Notes: generated from the sequence alone by a model not told the origin. A DNA stretch of 64,000 nucleotides from Hydractinia symbiolongicarpus (GCF_029227915.1 NC_079877.1:8556001-8620000), one strand, 5' to 3'. Counted from the stretch's first letter, positions 27,711 to 37,545 are shown. A program made the numbers and translations.

Positions 27711-27782
27711 TCCTCGGTAGTATAGTGGTAAGTATCCCCGCCTGTCACGCGGGAGACCGGGGTTCGATTCCCCGCCGGGGAG
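27711..27782 (+). tRNA. tRNA-Asp(GTC)
   Basis: Unit 22, consensus. Confidence 0.96.
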
Positions 27783-27855
27783 GTTCTTTTTATCTTGTCA
27801 ATGTTTCGTTTCACGTCAGTAGCGTTCGCGGGACTGTCCGGGAACACAGATTTAC

Positions 27856-27928
27856 GCCCGGTTAGCTCAGTCGGTAGAGCATCAGACTTTTAATCTGAGG
27901 GTCGCGGGTTCGAGTCCCTCATCGGGCG
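27856..27928 (+). tRNA. tRNA-Lys(TTT)
   Basis: Unit 22, consensus. Confidence 0.95.
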
Positions 27929-28035
27929 TAACAATTATTTGGTACGATGGTGAACTAACTTTCACCACAATGTCTTGTCGAAAGAGGATGAATAACGTAA
28001 CATTTGCGGAGTGGCAAAGGCGAAGCAAACTTGAT

Positions 28036-28108
28036 GGGGAACTAGCTCAGATGGTAGAGCGCTCGCTTAGCATGCGAGAGGTACCGGAATCGATGCCCGG
28101 GTTCTCCA
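28036..28108 (+). tRNA. tRNA-Ala(AGC), variant
   Basis: Unit 22. G53A (28088) breaks the T-stem closing pair and B box. Confidence 0.82.
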
Positions 28109-28176
28109 ATGCCTTTTCCATAGGCGTAAAATAAATGAAATTTGCGCAGAGCAATTTGCAGCAGCGTTCGTGTCAT

Positions 28177-28292
28177 GTCGGGATGGCCGAGCGGTCTAAG
28201 GCGCCAGACTCAAGACAAAATGTTCTTCCACTCATCGCGTGGAGAATTCTGGTCCTCGAATGAGGGCGTGGGTTCGAATCCCACTTCCGACA
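28177..28292 (+). tRNA. tRNA-Leu(CAA) with intron
   Basis: Unit 22, consensus. Confidence 0.95.
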
Positions 28293-28333
28293 ACTTTTCC
28301 CTGCCACACAAAATTTTAGGCCTAAAATGCAAG

Positions 28334-28427
28334 TCCACCGAGCCGGATTTGAACCAGCGACCTAAGGATGCCTGAGTGGTATAAGTTCGTCTACAGTCCT
28401 CCGCTCTACCAACTGAGCTATCGGTGG
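28334..28427 (-). tRNA. tRNA-Tyr(GTA) with intron
   Basis: Unit 22, consensus. Confidence 0.95.
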
Positions 28428-28520
28428 ATGTAGCATCGTACAGTTCTTGTGCAGGACTATGCAGGTCATGTCACGTTTGTAGTATGACGTGGTTTTTAAA
28501 ATGATGCGATAGCTCGCACG

Positions 28521-28592
28521 TAGCAGAGGGTGGTTTCGATCCACCGACCTCTGGGTTATGGGCCCAGCACGCTTCCTCTGCGCCACTCTGCT
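28521..28592 (-). tRNA. Initiator tRNA-Met(CAT)
   Basis: Unit 22, consensus. Confidence 0.96.
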
Positions 28593-28680
28593 GAAGGTAG
28601 GTAAGCTGAAATGTGTCTGATGTAAGGTGTAGTTTAGTATTGCGAACAGCACTCGAACTATGACCTTTTTACCATTTCCA

Positions 28681-28753
28681 GGGGGATTAGCTCACATGGT
28701 AGAGCGCTCGCTTTGCATGCGAGAGGTACCGGGATCGATGCCCGGATCCTCCA
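28681..28753 (+). tRNA. tRNA-Ala(TGC)
   Basis: Unit 23, consensus. Confidence 0.96.
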
Positions 28754-29015
28754 AGACGATGTTTTTAATTTATTTATTTTTATACTAATTTCAGTAGTTG
28801 CCAATGGTCATAAGAGGATTTATGATGCTCCTAAGATTACCTGGTATTAATAATAATAATAATAATAATACTAAACCGCGCTGCATATGTCTAGAGCATT
28901 TCTTGCTGTTTAATTTCGCATTGACAGTATACACAGTTTCAGCTTTTAACATGATCGACCGTGTGGCATTCGGGCATTGACGCCGTCGCGAACATATTAT
29001 TTAAATATGAACTCG

Positions 29016-29087
29016 TCCTCGGTAGTATAGTGGTAAGTATCCCCGCCTGTCACGCGGGAGACCGGGGTTTGATTCCCCGCCGGGGAG
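29016..29087 (+). tRNA. tRNA-Asp(GTC), probably impaired
   Basis: Unit 23. C56U (29070) removes the invariant C56 of the B box and of the G19:C56 tertiary pair. Confidence 0.77.
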
Positions 29088-29160
29088 GTTCTTTTTATCT
29101 TGTCAATGTTTCGTTTCACGTCAGTAGCGTTCGCGGGACTGTCCGGGAATACAGATTTAC

Positions 29161-29233
29161 GCCCGGTTAGCTCAGTCGGTAGAGCATCAGACTTTTAATC
29201 TGAGGGTCGCGGGTTCGAGTCCCTCATCGGGCG
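29161..29233 (+). tRNA. tRNA-Lys(TTT)
   Basis: Unit 23, consensus. Confidence 0.95.
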
Positions 29234-29340
29234 TAACAATTATTTGGTACGATGGTGAACTAACTTTCACCACAATGTCTTGTCGAAAGAGGATGAATAA
29301 CGTAACATTTGCGGAGTGGCAAAGGCGAAGCAAACTTGAT

Positions 29341-29413
29341 GGGGAACTAGCTCAGATGGTAGAGCGCTCGCTTAGCATGCGAGAGGTACCGGGATCGATG
29401 CCCGGGTTCTCCA
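29341..29413 (+). tRNA. tRNA-Ala(AGC)
   Basis: Unit 23, consensus. Confidence 0.96.
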
Positions 29414-29481
29414 ATGCCTTTTCCATAGGCGTAAAATAAATGAAATTTGCGCAGAGCAATTTGCAGCAGCGTTCGTGTCAT

Positions 29482-29597
29482 GTCGGGATGGCCGAGCGGT
29501 CTAAGGCGCCAGACTCAAGACAAAATGTTCTTCCACTCATCGCGTGGAGAATTCTGGTCCTCGAATGAGGGCGTGGGTTCGAATCCCACTTCCGACA
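29482..29597 (+). tRNA. tRNA-Leu(CAA) with intron
   Basis: Unit 23, consensus. Confidence 0.95.
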
Positions 29598-29638
29598 ACT
29601 TTTCCCTGCCACACAAAATTTTAGGCCTAAAATGCAAG

Positions 29639-29732
29639 TCCACCGAGCCGGATTTGAACCAGCGACCTAAGGATGCCTGAGTGGTATAAGTTCGTCTACA
29701 GTCCTCCGCTCTACCAAATGAGCTATCGGTGG
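29639..29732 (-). tRNA. tRNA-Tyr(GTA) with intron, variant
   Basis: Unit 23. G15U (29718) alters the 15-48 tertiary pair and the A box. Confidence 0.87.
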
Positions 29733-29825
29733 ATGTAGCATCGTACAGTTCTTGTGCAGGACTATGCAGGTCATGTCACGTTTGTAGTATGACGTGGTTT
29801 TTAAAATGATGCGATAGCTCGCACG

Positions 29826-29897
29826 TAGCAGAGGGTGGTTTCGATCCACCGACCTCTGGGTTATGGGCCCAGCACGCTTCCTCTGCGCCACTCTGCT
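29826..29897 (-). tRNA. Initiator tRNA-Met(CAT)
   Basis: Unit 23, consensus. Confidence 0.96.
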
Positions 29898-29985
29898 GAA
29901 GGTAGGTAAGCTGAAATGTGTCTGATGTAAGGTGTAGTTTAGTATTGCGAACAGCACTCGAACTATGACCTTTTTACCATTTCCA

Positions 29986-30058
29986 GGGGGATTAGCTCAC
30001 ATGGTAGAGCGCTCGCTTTGCATGCGAGAGGTACCGGGATCGATGCCCGGATCCTCCA
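29986..30058 (+). tRNA. tRNA-Ala(TGC)
   Basis: Unit 24, consensus. Confidence 0.96.
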
Positions 30059-30317
30059 AGACGATGTTTTTAATTTATTTATTTTTATACTAATTTCAGT
30101 AGTTGCCAATGGTTATAAGAGGATTTATGATGCTCCTAAGATTACCTGGTATTAATAATAATAATAATAATACTAAACCGCGCTGCATATGTCTAGAGCA
30201 TTTCTTGCTGTTTAATTTCGCATTGACAGTATACACAGTTTCAGCTTTTAACATGATCGACCGTGTGGCATTCGGGCATTGACGCCATCGCGAACATATT
30301 ATTTAAATATGAACTCG

Positions 30318-30389
30318 TCCTCGGTAGTATAGTGGTAAGTATCCCCGCCTGTCACGCGGGAGACCGGGGTTCGATTCCCCGCCGGGGAG
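30318..30389 (+). tRNA. tRNA-Asp(GTC)
   Basis: Unit 24, consensus. Confidence 0.96.
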
Positions 30390-30462
30390 GTTCTTTTTAT
30401 CTTGTCAATGTTTCGTTTCACGTCAGTAGCGTTCGCGGGACTGTCCGGGAATACAGATTTAC

Positions 30463-30535
30463 GCCCGGTTAGCTCAGTCGGTAGAGCATCAGACTTTTAA
30501 TCTGAGGGTCGCGGGTTCGAGTCCCTCATCGGGCG
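30463..30535 (+). tRNA. tRNA-Lys(TTT)
   Basis: Unit 24, consensus. Confidence 0.95.
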
Positions 30536-30642
30536 TAACAATTATTTGGTACGATGGTGAACTAACTTTCACCACAATGTCTTGTCGAAAGAGGATGAAT
30601 AACGTAGCATTTGCGGAGTGGCAAAGGCGAAGCAAACTTGAT

Positions 30643-30715
30643 GGGGAACTAGCTCAGATGGTAGAGCGCTCGCTTAGCATGCGAGAGGTACCGGGATCGA
30701 TGCCCGGGTTCTCCA
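30643..30715 (+). tRNA. tRNA-Ala(AGC)
   Basis: Unit 24, consensus. Confidence 0.96.
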
Positions 30716-30783
30716 ATGCCTTTTCCATAGGCGTAAAATAAATGAAATTTGCGCAGAGCAATTTGCAGCAGCGTTCGTGTCAT

Positions 30784-30899
30784 GTCGGGATGGCCGAGCG
30801 GTCTAAGGCGCCAGACTCAAGACAAAATGTTCTTCCACTCATCGCGTGGAGAATTCTGGTCATCGAATGAGGGCGTGGGTTCGAATCCCACTTCCGACA
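30784..30899 (+). tRNA. tRNA-Leu(CAA) with intron, variant
   Basis: Unit 24. C-to-A (30862) weakens the variable-arm stem. Confidence 0.9.
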
Positions 30900-30940
30900 A
30901 CTTTTCCCTGCCACACAAAATTTTAGGCCTAAAATGCAAG

Positions 30941-31034
30941 TCCACCGAGCCGGATTTGCACCAGCGACCTAAGGATGCCTGAGTGGTATAAGTTCGTTTA
31001 CAGTCCTCCGCTCTACCAACTGAGCTATCGGTGG
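30941..31034 (-). tRNA. tRNA-Tyr(GTA) with intron, probably impaired
   Basis: Unit 24. U55G (30959) removes the invariant U55 (shared with unit 25); G37A (30998) next to the anticodon and 5' splice site. Confidence 0.8.
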
Positions 31035-31127
31035 ATGTAGCATCGTACAGTTCTTGTGCAGGACTATGCAGGTCATGTCACGTTTGTAGTATGACGTGGT
31101 TTTTAAAATGATGCGATAGCTCGCACG

Positions 31128-31199
31128 TAGCAGAGGGTGGTTTCGATCCACCGACCTCTGGGTTATGGGCCCAGCACGCTTCCTCTGCGCCACTCTGCT
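31128..31199 (-). tRNA. Initiator tRNA-Met(CAT)
   Basis: Unit 24, consensus. Confidence 0.96.
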
Positions 31200-31287
31200 G
31201 AAGGTAGGTAAGCTGAAATGTGTCTGATGTAAGGTGTAGTTTAGTATTGCGAACAGCACTCGAACTACGAACTTTTTACCATTTCCA

Positions 31288-31360
31288 GGGGGATTAGCTC
31301 ACATGGTAGAGCGCTCGCTTTGCATGCGAGAGGTACCGGGATCGATGCCCGGATCCTCCA
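31288..31360 (+). tRNA. tRNA-Ala(TGC)
   Basis: Unit 25, consensus. Confidence 0.96.
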
Positions 31361-31619
31361 AGACGATGTTTTTAATTTATTTATTTTTATACTAATTTCA
31401 GTAGTTGCCAATGGTCATAAGAGGATATATGATGCTCCTAAGATTACCTGGTATTAATAATAATAATAATAATACTAAACCGCGCTGCATATGTCTAGAG
31501 CATTTCTTGCTGTTTAATTTCGCATTGACAGTATACACAGTTTCAGCTTTTAACATGATCGACCGTGTGGCATTCGGGCATTGACGCCATCGCGAACATA
31601 TTATTTAAATATGAACTCG

Positions 31620-31691
31620 TCCTCGGTAGTATAGTGGTAAGTATCCCCGCCTGTCACGCGGGAGACCGGGGTTCGATTCCCCGCCGGGGAG
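31620..31691 (+). tRNA. tRNA-Asp(GTC)
   Basis: Unit 25, consensus. Confidence 0.96.
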
Positions 31692-31764
31692 GTTCTTTTT
31701 ATCTTGTCAATGTTTCGTTTCACGTCAGTAGCGTTCGCGGGACTGTCCGGGAATACAGATTTAC

Positions 31765-31837
31765 GCCCGGTTAGCTCAGTCGGTAGAGCATCAGACTTTT
31801 AATCTGAGGGTCGCGCGTTCGAGTCCCTCATCGGGCG
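31765..31837 (+). tRNA. tRNA-Lys(TTT), variant
   Basis: Unit 25. G52C (31816) breaks a T-stem pair and B-box G; with the standing C50-U64 mismatch the T arm is poorly paired. Confidence 0.78.
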
Positions 31838-31944
31838 TAACAATTATTTGGTACGATGGTGAACTAACTTTCACCACAATGTCTTGTCGAAAGAGGATGA
31901 ATAACGTAACATTTGCGGAGTGGCAAAGGCGAAGCAAACTTGAT

Positions 31945-32017
31945 GGGGAACTAGCTCAGATGGTAGAGCGCTCGCTTAGCATGCGAGAGGTACCGGGATC
32001 GATGCCCGGGTTCTCCA
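31945..32017 (+). tRNA. tRNA-Ala(AGC)
   Basis: Unit 25, consensus. Confidence 0.96.
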
Positions 32018-32085
32018 ATGCCTTTTCCATAGGCGTAAAATAAATGAAATTTGCGCAGAGCAATTTGCAGCAGCGTTCGTGTCAT

Positions 32086-32201
32086 GTCGGGATGGCCGAG
32101 CGGTCTAAGGCGCCAGACTCAAGACAAAATGTTCTTCCACTCATCGCGTGGAGAATTCTGGTCCTCGAATGAGGGCGTGGGTTCGAATCCCACTTCCGAC
32201 A
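32086..32201 (+). tRNA. tRNA-Leu(CAA) with intron
   Basis: Unit 25, consensus. Confidence 0.95.
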
Positions 32202-32242
32202 ACTTTTCCCTGCCACACAAAATTTTAGGCCTAAAATGCAAG

Positions 32243-32336
32243 TCCACCGAGCCGGATTTGCACCAGCGACCTAAGGATGCCTGAGTGGTATAAGTTCGTC
32301 TACAGTCCTCCGCTCTACCAACTGAGCTATCGGTGG
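32243..32336 (-). tRNA. tRNA-Tyr(GTA) with intron, variant
   Basis: Unit 25. U55G (32261), same as unit 24. Confidence 0.82.
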
Positions 32337-32429
32337 ATGCAGCATCGTACAGTTCTTGTGCAGGACTATGCAGGTCATGTCACGTTTGTAGTATGACGTG
32401 GTTTTTAAAATGATGCGATAGCTCGCACG

Positions 32430-32501
32430 TAGAAGAGGGTGGTTTCGATCCACCGACCTCTGGGTTATGGGCCCAGCACGCTTCCTCTGCGCCACTCTGC
32501 T
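32430..32501 (-). tRNA. Initiator tRNA-Met(CAT), variant
   Basis: Unit 25. G70U (32433) breaks acceptor pair C3:G70. Confidence 0.86.
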
Positions 32502-32589
32502 GAAGGTAGGTAAGCTGAAATGTGTCTGATGTAAGGTGTAGTTTAGTATTGCGAACAGCACTCGAACTATGACCTTTTTACCATTTCCA

Positions 32590-32662
32590 GGGGGATTAGC
32601 TCACATGGTAGAGCGCTCGCTTTGCATGCGAGAGGTACCGGGATCGATGCCCGGATCCTCCA
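32590..32662 (+). tRNA. tRNA-Ala(TGC)
   Basis: Unit 26, consensus. Confidence 0.96.
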
Positions 32663-32921
32663 AGACGATGTTTTTAATTTATTTATTTTTATACTAATTT
32701 CAGTAGTTGCCAATGGTCATAAGAGGATTTATGATGCTCCTAAGATTACCTGGTATTAATAATAATAATAATAATACTAAACCGCGCTGCATATGTCTAG
32801 AGCATTTCTTGCTGTTTAATTTCGCATTGACAGTATACACAGTTTCAGCTTTTAACATGATCGACCATGTGGCATTCGGGCATTGACGCCATCGCGAACA
32901 TATTATTTAAATATGAACTCG

Positions 32922-32993
32922 TCCTCGGTAGTATAGTGGTAAGTATCCCCGCCTGTCACGCGGGAGACTGGGGTTCGATTCCCCGCCGGGGAG
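32922..32993 (+). tRNA. tRNA-Asp(GTC), variant
   Basis: Unit 26. C49U (32969) makes a U:G pair at the T-stem base. Confidence 0.92.
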
Positions 32994-33066
32994 GTTCTTT
33001 TTATCTTGTCAATGTTTCGTTTCACGTCAGTAGCGTTCGCGGGACTGTCCGGGAATACAGATTTAC

Positions 33067-33139
33067 GCCCGGTTAGCTCAGTCGGTAGAGCATCAGACTT
33101 TTAATCTGAGGGTCGCGGGTTCGAGTCCCTCATCGGGCG
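33067..33139 (+). tRNA. tRNA-Lys(TTT)
   Basis: Unit 26, consensus. Confidence 0.95.
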
Positions 33140-33246
33140 TAACAATTATTTGGTACGATGGTGAACTAACTTTCACCACAATGTCTTGTCGAAAGAGGAT
33201 GAATAACGTAACATTTGCGGAGTGGCAAAGGCGAAGCAAACTTGAT

Positions 33247-33319
33247 GGGGAACTAGCTCAGATGGTAGAGCGCTCGCTTAGCATGCGAGAGGTACCGGGA
33301 TCGATGCCCGGGTTCTCCA
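33247..33319 (+). tRNA. tRNA-Ala(AGC)
   Basis: Unit 26, consensus. Confidence 0.96.
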
Positions 33320-33387
33320 ATGCCTTTTCCATAGGCGTAAAATAAATGAAATTTGCGCAGAGCAATTTGCAGCAGCGTTCGTGTCAT

Positions 33388-33503
33388 GTCGGGATGGCCG
33401 AGCGGTCTAAGGCGCCACACTCAAGACAAAATGTTCTTCCACTCATCGCGTGGAGAAATCTGGTCCTTGAATGAGGGCGTGGGTTCGAATCCCACTTCCG
33501 ACA
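33388..33503 (+). tRNA. tRNA-Leu(CAA) with intron, probably impaired
   Basis: Unit 26. Three exon changes: G30C (33418) breaks the anticodon stem, U38A (33458) at the 3' splice boundary, and C-to-U in the variable arm (33468). Confidence 0.75.
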
Positions 33504-33544
33504 ACTTTTCCCTGCCACACAAAATTTTAGGCCTAAAATGCAAG

Positions 33545-33638
33545 TCCACCGAGCCGGATTTGAACCAGCGACCTAAGGATGCCTGAGTGGTATAAGTTCG
33601 TCTACAGTCCTCCGCTCTACCAACTGAGCTATCGGTGG
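33545..33638 (-). tRNA. tRNA-Tyr(GTA) with intron
   Basis: Unit 26, consensus. Confidence 0.95.
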
Positions 33639-33731
33639 ATGTAGCATCGTACAGTTCTTGTGCAGGACTATGCAGGTCATGTCACGTTTGTAGTATGACG
33701 TGGTTTTTAAAATGATGCGATAGCTCGCACG

Positions 33732-33803
33732 TAGCAGAGGGTGGTTTCGATCCACCGACCTCTGGGTTATGGGCCCAGCACGCTTCCTCTGCGCCACTCT
33801 GCT
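33732..33803 (-). tRNA. Initiator tRNA-Met(CAT)
   Basis: Unit 26, consensus. Confidence 0.96.
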
Positions 33804-33891
33804 GAAGGTAGGTAAGCTGAAATGTGTCTGATGTAAGGTGTAGTTTAGTATTGCGAACAGCACTCGAACTATGACCTTTTTACCATTTCCA

Positions 33892-33964
33892 GGGGGATTA
33901 GCTCACATGGTAGAGCGCTCGCTTTGCATGCGAGAGGTACCGGGATCGATGCCCGGATCCTCCA
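33892..33964 (+). tRNA. tRNA-Ala(TGC)
   Basis: Unit 27, consensus. Confidence 0.96.
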
Positions 33965-34221
33965 AGACGATGTTTTTAATTTATTTATTTTTATACTAAT
34001 TTCAGTAGTTGCCAATGGTCATAAGAGGATTTATGATGCTCCTAAGATTACCTGGTATTAATAATAATAATAATAATACTAAACCGCGCTGCATATGTCT
34101 AGAGCATTTCTTGCTGTTTAATTTCGCATTGACAGCATACAGTTTCAGCTTTTAACATGATCGACCGTGTGGCATTCGGGCATTGACGCCATCGCGAACA
34201 TATTATTTAAATATGAACTCG

Positions 34222-34293
34222 TCCTCGGTAGTATAGTGGTAAGTATCCCCGCCTGTCACGCGGGAGACCGGGGTTCGATTCCCCGCCGGGGAG
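34222..34293 (+). tRNA. tRNA-Asp(GTC)
   Basis: Unit 27, consensus; a 2-bp deletion lies about 80 bp upstream. Confidence 0.96.
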
Positions 34294-34366
34294 GTTCTTT
34301 TTATCTTGTCAATGTTTCGTTTCACGTCAGTAGCGTTCGCGGGACTGTCCGGGAATACATATTTAC

Positions 34367-34439
34367 GCCCGGTTAGCTCAGTCGGTAGAGCATCAGACTT
34401 TTAATCTGAGGGTCGCGGGTTCGAGTCCCTCATCGGGCG
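34367..34439 (+). tRNA. tRNA-Lys(TTT)
   Basis: Unit 27, consensus. Confidence 0.95.
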
Positions 34440-34546
34440 TAACAATTATTTGGTACGATGGTGAACTAACTTTCACCACAATGTCTTGTCGAAAGAGGAT
34501 GAATAACGTAACATTTGCGGAGTGGCAAAGGCGAAGCAAACTTGAT

Positions 34547-34619
34547 GGGGAACTAGCTCAGATGGTAGAGCGCTCGCTTAGCATGCGAGAGGTACCGGGA
34601 TCGATGCCCGGGTTCTCCA
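34547..34619 (+). tRNA. tRNA-Ala(AGC)
   Basis: Unit 27, consensus. Confidence 0.96.
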
Positions 34620-34687
34620 ATGCCTTTTCCATAGGCGTAAAATAAATGAAATTTGCGCAGAGCAATTTGCAGCAGCGTTCGTGTCAT

Positions 34688-34803
34688 GTCGGGATGGCCG
34701 AGCGGTCGAAGGCGCCAGACTCAAGACAAAATGTTCTTCCACTCATCGCGTGGAGAATTCTGGTCCTCGAATGAGGGCGTGGGTTCGAATCCCACTTCCG
34801 ACA
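34688..34803 (+). tRNA. tRNA-Leu(CAA) with intron, variant
   Basis: Unit 27. U-to-G in the D-loop (34708); probably tolerated. Confidence 0.92.
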
Positions 34804-34844
34804 ACTTTTCCCTGCCACACAAAATTTTAGGCCTAAAATGCAAG

Positions 34845-34938
34845 TCCACCGAGCCGGATTTGAACCAGCGACCTAAGGATGCCTGAGTGGTATAAGTTCG
34901 TCTACAGTCCTCCGCTCTACCAACTGAGCTATCGGTGG
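34845..34938 (-). tRNA. tRNA-Tyr(GTA) with intron
   Basis: Unit 27, consensus. Confidence 0.95.
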
Positions 34939-35031
34939 ATGTAGCATCGTACAGTTCTTGTGCAGGACTATGCAGGTCATGTCACGTTTGTAGTATGACG
35001 TGGTTTTTAAAATGATGCGATAGCTCGCACG

Positions 35032-35103
35032 TAGCAGAGGGTGGTTTCGATCCACCGACCTCTGGGTTATGGGCCCAGCACGCTTCCTCTGCGCCACTCT
35101 GCT
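35032..35103 (-). tRNA. Initiator tRNA-Met(CAT)
   Basis: Unit 27, consensus. Confidence 0.96.
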
Positions 35104-35191
35104 GAAGGTAGGTAAGCTGAAATGTGTCTGATGTAAGGTGTAGTTTAGTATTGCGAACAGCACTCGAACTATGACCTTTTTACCATTTCCA

Positions 35192-35264
35192 GGGGGATTA
35201 GCTCACATGGTAGAGCGCTCGCTTTGCATGCGAGAGGTACCGGGATCGATGCCCGGATCCTCCA
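35192..35264 (+). tRNA. tRNA-Ala(TGC)
   Basis: Unit 28, consensus. Confidence 0.96.
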
Positions 35265-35526
35265 AGACGATGTTTTTAATTTATTTATTTTTATACTAAT
35301 TTCAGTAGTTGCCAATGGTCATAAGAGGATTTATGATGCTCCTAAGATTACCTGGTATTAATAATAATAATAATAATAATACTAAACCGCGCTGCATATG
35401 TCTAGAGCATTTCTTGCTGTTTAATTTCGCATTGACAGTATACACAGTTTCAGCTTTTAACATGATCGACCGTGTGGCATTCGGGCATTGACGCCATCGC
35501 GAACATATTATTTAAATATGAACTCG

Positions 35527-35598
35527 TCCTCGGTAGTATAGTGGTAAGTATCCCCGCCTGTCACGCGGTAGACCGGGGTTCGATTCCCCGCCGGGGAG
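35527..35598 (+). tRNA. tRNA-Asp(GTC), variant
   Basis: Unit 28. G43U (35569) breaks C27:G43. Confidence 0.86.
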
Positions 35599-35671
35599 GT
35601 TCTTTTTATCTTGTCAATGTTTCTTTTCACGTCAGTAGCGTTCGCGGGACTGTCCGGGAATACAGATTTAC

Positions 35672-35744
35672 GCCCGGATAACACAGTCGGTAGAGCATCA
35701 GACTTTTAATCTGAGGGTCGCGGGTTCGAGTCCCTCATCGGGCG
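35672..35744 (+). tRNA. tRNA-Lys(TTT), probable pseudogene
   Basis: Unit 28. Three changes within six bases, U7A (35678), G10A (35681) and U12A (35683), break the acceptor base and two D-stem pairs and ruin the A box. Confidence 0.65.
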
Positions 35745-35851
35745 TAACAATTATTTGGTACGATGGTGAACTAACTTTCACCACAATGTCTTGTCGAAAG
35801 AGGATGAATAACGTAACATTTGCGGAGTGGCAAAGGCGAAGCAAACTTGAT

Positions 35852-35924
35852 GGGGAACTAGCTCAGATGGTAGAGCGCTCGCTTAGCATGCGAGAGGTAC
35901 CGGGATCGATGCCCGGGTTCTCCA
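35852..35924 (+). tRNA. tRNA-Ala(AGC)
   Basis: Unit 28, consensus. Confidence 0.96.
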
Positions 35925-35992
35925 ATGCCTTTTCCATAGGCGTAAAATAAATGAAATTTGCGCAGAGCAATTTGCAGCAGCGTTCGTGTCAT

Positions 35993-36108
35993 GTCGGGAT
36001 GGCCGAGCGGTCTAAGGCGCCAGACTCAAGACAAAATGTTCTTCCACTCATCGCGTGGAGAATTCTGGTCCTCGAATGAGGGCGTGGGTTCGAATCCCAC
36101 TTCCGACA
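35993..36108 (+). tRNA. tRNA-Leu(CAA) with intron
   Basis: Unit 28, consensus. Confidence 0.95.
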
Positions 36109-36149
36109 ACTTTTCCCTGCCACACAAAATTTTAGGCCTAAAATGCAAG

Positions 36150-36243
36150 TCCACCGAGCCGGATTTGAACCAGCAACCTAAGGATGCCTGAGTGGTATAA
36201 GTTCGTCTACAGTCCTCCGCTCTACCAACTGAGCTATCGGTGG
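36150..36243 (-). tRNA. tRNA-Tyr(GTA) with intron, variant
   Basis: Unit 28. C48U (36175) in the variable loop; mild. Confidence 0.92.
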
Positions 36244-36336
36244 ATGTAGCATCGTACAGTTCTTGTGCAGGACTATGCAGGTCATGTCACGTTTGTAGTA
36301 TGACGTGGTTTTTAAAATGATGCGATAGCTCGCACG

Positions 36337-36408
36337 TAGCAGAGGGTGGTTTCGATCCACCGACCTCTGGGTTATGGGCCCAGCACGCTTCCTCTGCGCC
36401 ACTCTGCT
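36337..36408 (-). tRNA. Initiator tRNA-Met(CAT)
   Basis: Unit 28, consensus. Confidence 0.96.
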
Positions 36409-36496
36409 GAAGGTAGGTAAGCTGAAATGTGTCTGATGTAAGGTGTAGTTTAGTATTGCGAACAGCACTCGAACTATGACCTTTTAACCATTTCCA

Positions 36497-36569
36497 GGGG
36501 GATTAGCTCACACGGTAGAGCGCTCGCTTTGCATTCGAGAGGTACCGGGATCGATGCCCGGATCCTCCA
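36497..36569 (+). tRNA. tRNA-Ala(TGC), variant
   Basis: Unit 29. U17C (36513) in the D-loop and G39U (36535), which breaks anticodon-stem pair C31:G39. Confidence 0.84.
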
Positions 36570-36828
36570 AGACGATGTTTTTAATTTATTTATTTTTATA
36601 CTAATTTCAGTAGTTGCCAATGGTCATAAGAGGATTTATGATGCTCCTAAGATTACCTGGTATTAATAATAATAATAATAATACTAAACCGCGCTGCATA
36701 TGTCTAGAGCATTTCTTGCTGTTTAATTTCGCATTGACAGTATACACAGTTTCAGCTTTTAACATGATCGACCGTGTGGCATTCGGGCATTGACGCCATC
36801 GCGAACATATTATTTAAATATGAACTCG

Positions 36829-36900
36829 TCCTCGGTAGTATAGTGGTTAGTATCCCCGCCTGTCACGAGGGAGACCGGGGTTCGATTCCCCGCCGGGGAG
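36829..36900 (+). tRNA. tRNA-Asp(GTC), variant
   Basis: Unit 29. D-loop A-to-U (36848) and C40A (36868), which breaks an anticodon-stem pair. Confidence 0.82.
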
Positions 36901-36973
36901 GTTCTTTTTATCTTGTCAATGTTTCGTTTCACGTCAGTAGCGTTCGCGGGACTGTCCGGGAATACAGATTTAC

Positions 36974-37046
36974 GCCCGGTTAGCTCAGTCGGTAGAGCAT
37001 CAGACGTTTAATCTGAGGGTCGCGGGTTCGAGTCCCTCATCGGGCG
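36974..37046 (+). tRNA. tRNA-Lys(TTT), probably impaired
   Basis: Unit 29. U33G (37006) removes the invariant U33 of the anticodon-loop U-turn. Confidence 0.77.
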
Positions 37047-37153
37047 TAACAATTATTTGGTACGATGGTGAACTAACTTTCACCACAATGTCTTGTCGAA
37101 AGAGGATGAATAACGTAACATTTGCGGAGTGGCAAAGGCGAAGCAAACTTGAT

Positions 37154-37226
37154 GGGGAACTAGCTCAGATGGTAGAGCGCTCGCTTAGCATGCGAGAGGT
37201 ACCGGGATCGATGCCCGGGTTCTCCA
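37154..37226 (+). tRNA. tRNA-Ala(AGC)
   Basis: Unit 29, consensus. Confidence 0.96.
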
Positions 37227-37294
37227 ATGCCTTTTCCATAGGCGTAAAATAAATGAAATTTGCGCAGAGCAATTTGCAGCAGCGTTCGTGTCAT

Positions 37295-37410
37295 GTCGGG
37301 ATGGCCGAGCGGTCTAAGGCGCCAGACTCAAGACAAAATGTTCTTCCACTCATCGCGTGGAGAATTCTGGTCCTCGAATGAGGGCGTGGGTTCGAATCCC
37401 ACTTCCGACA
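37295..37410 (+). tRNA. tRNA-Leu(CAA) with intron
   Basis: Unit 29, consensus. Confidence 0.95.
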
Positions 37411-37451
37411 ACTTTTCCCTGCCACACAAAATTTTAGGCCTAAAATGCAAG

Positions 37452-37545
37452 TCCACCGAGCCGGATTTGAACCAGCGACCTAAGGATGCCTGAGTGGTAT
37501 AAGTTCGTCTACAGTCCTCCGCTCTACCAACTGAGCTATCGGTGG
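37452..37545 (-). tRNA. tRNA-Tyr(GTA) with intron
   Basis: Unit 29, consensus. Confidence 0.95.
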
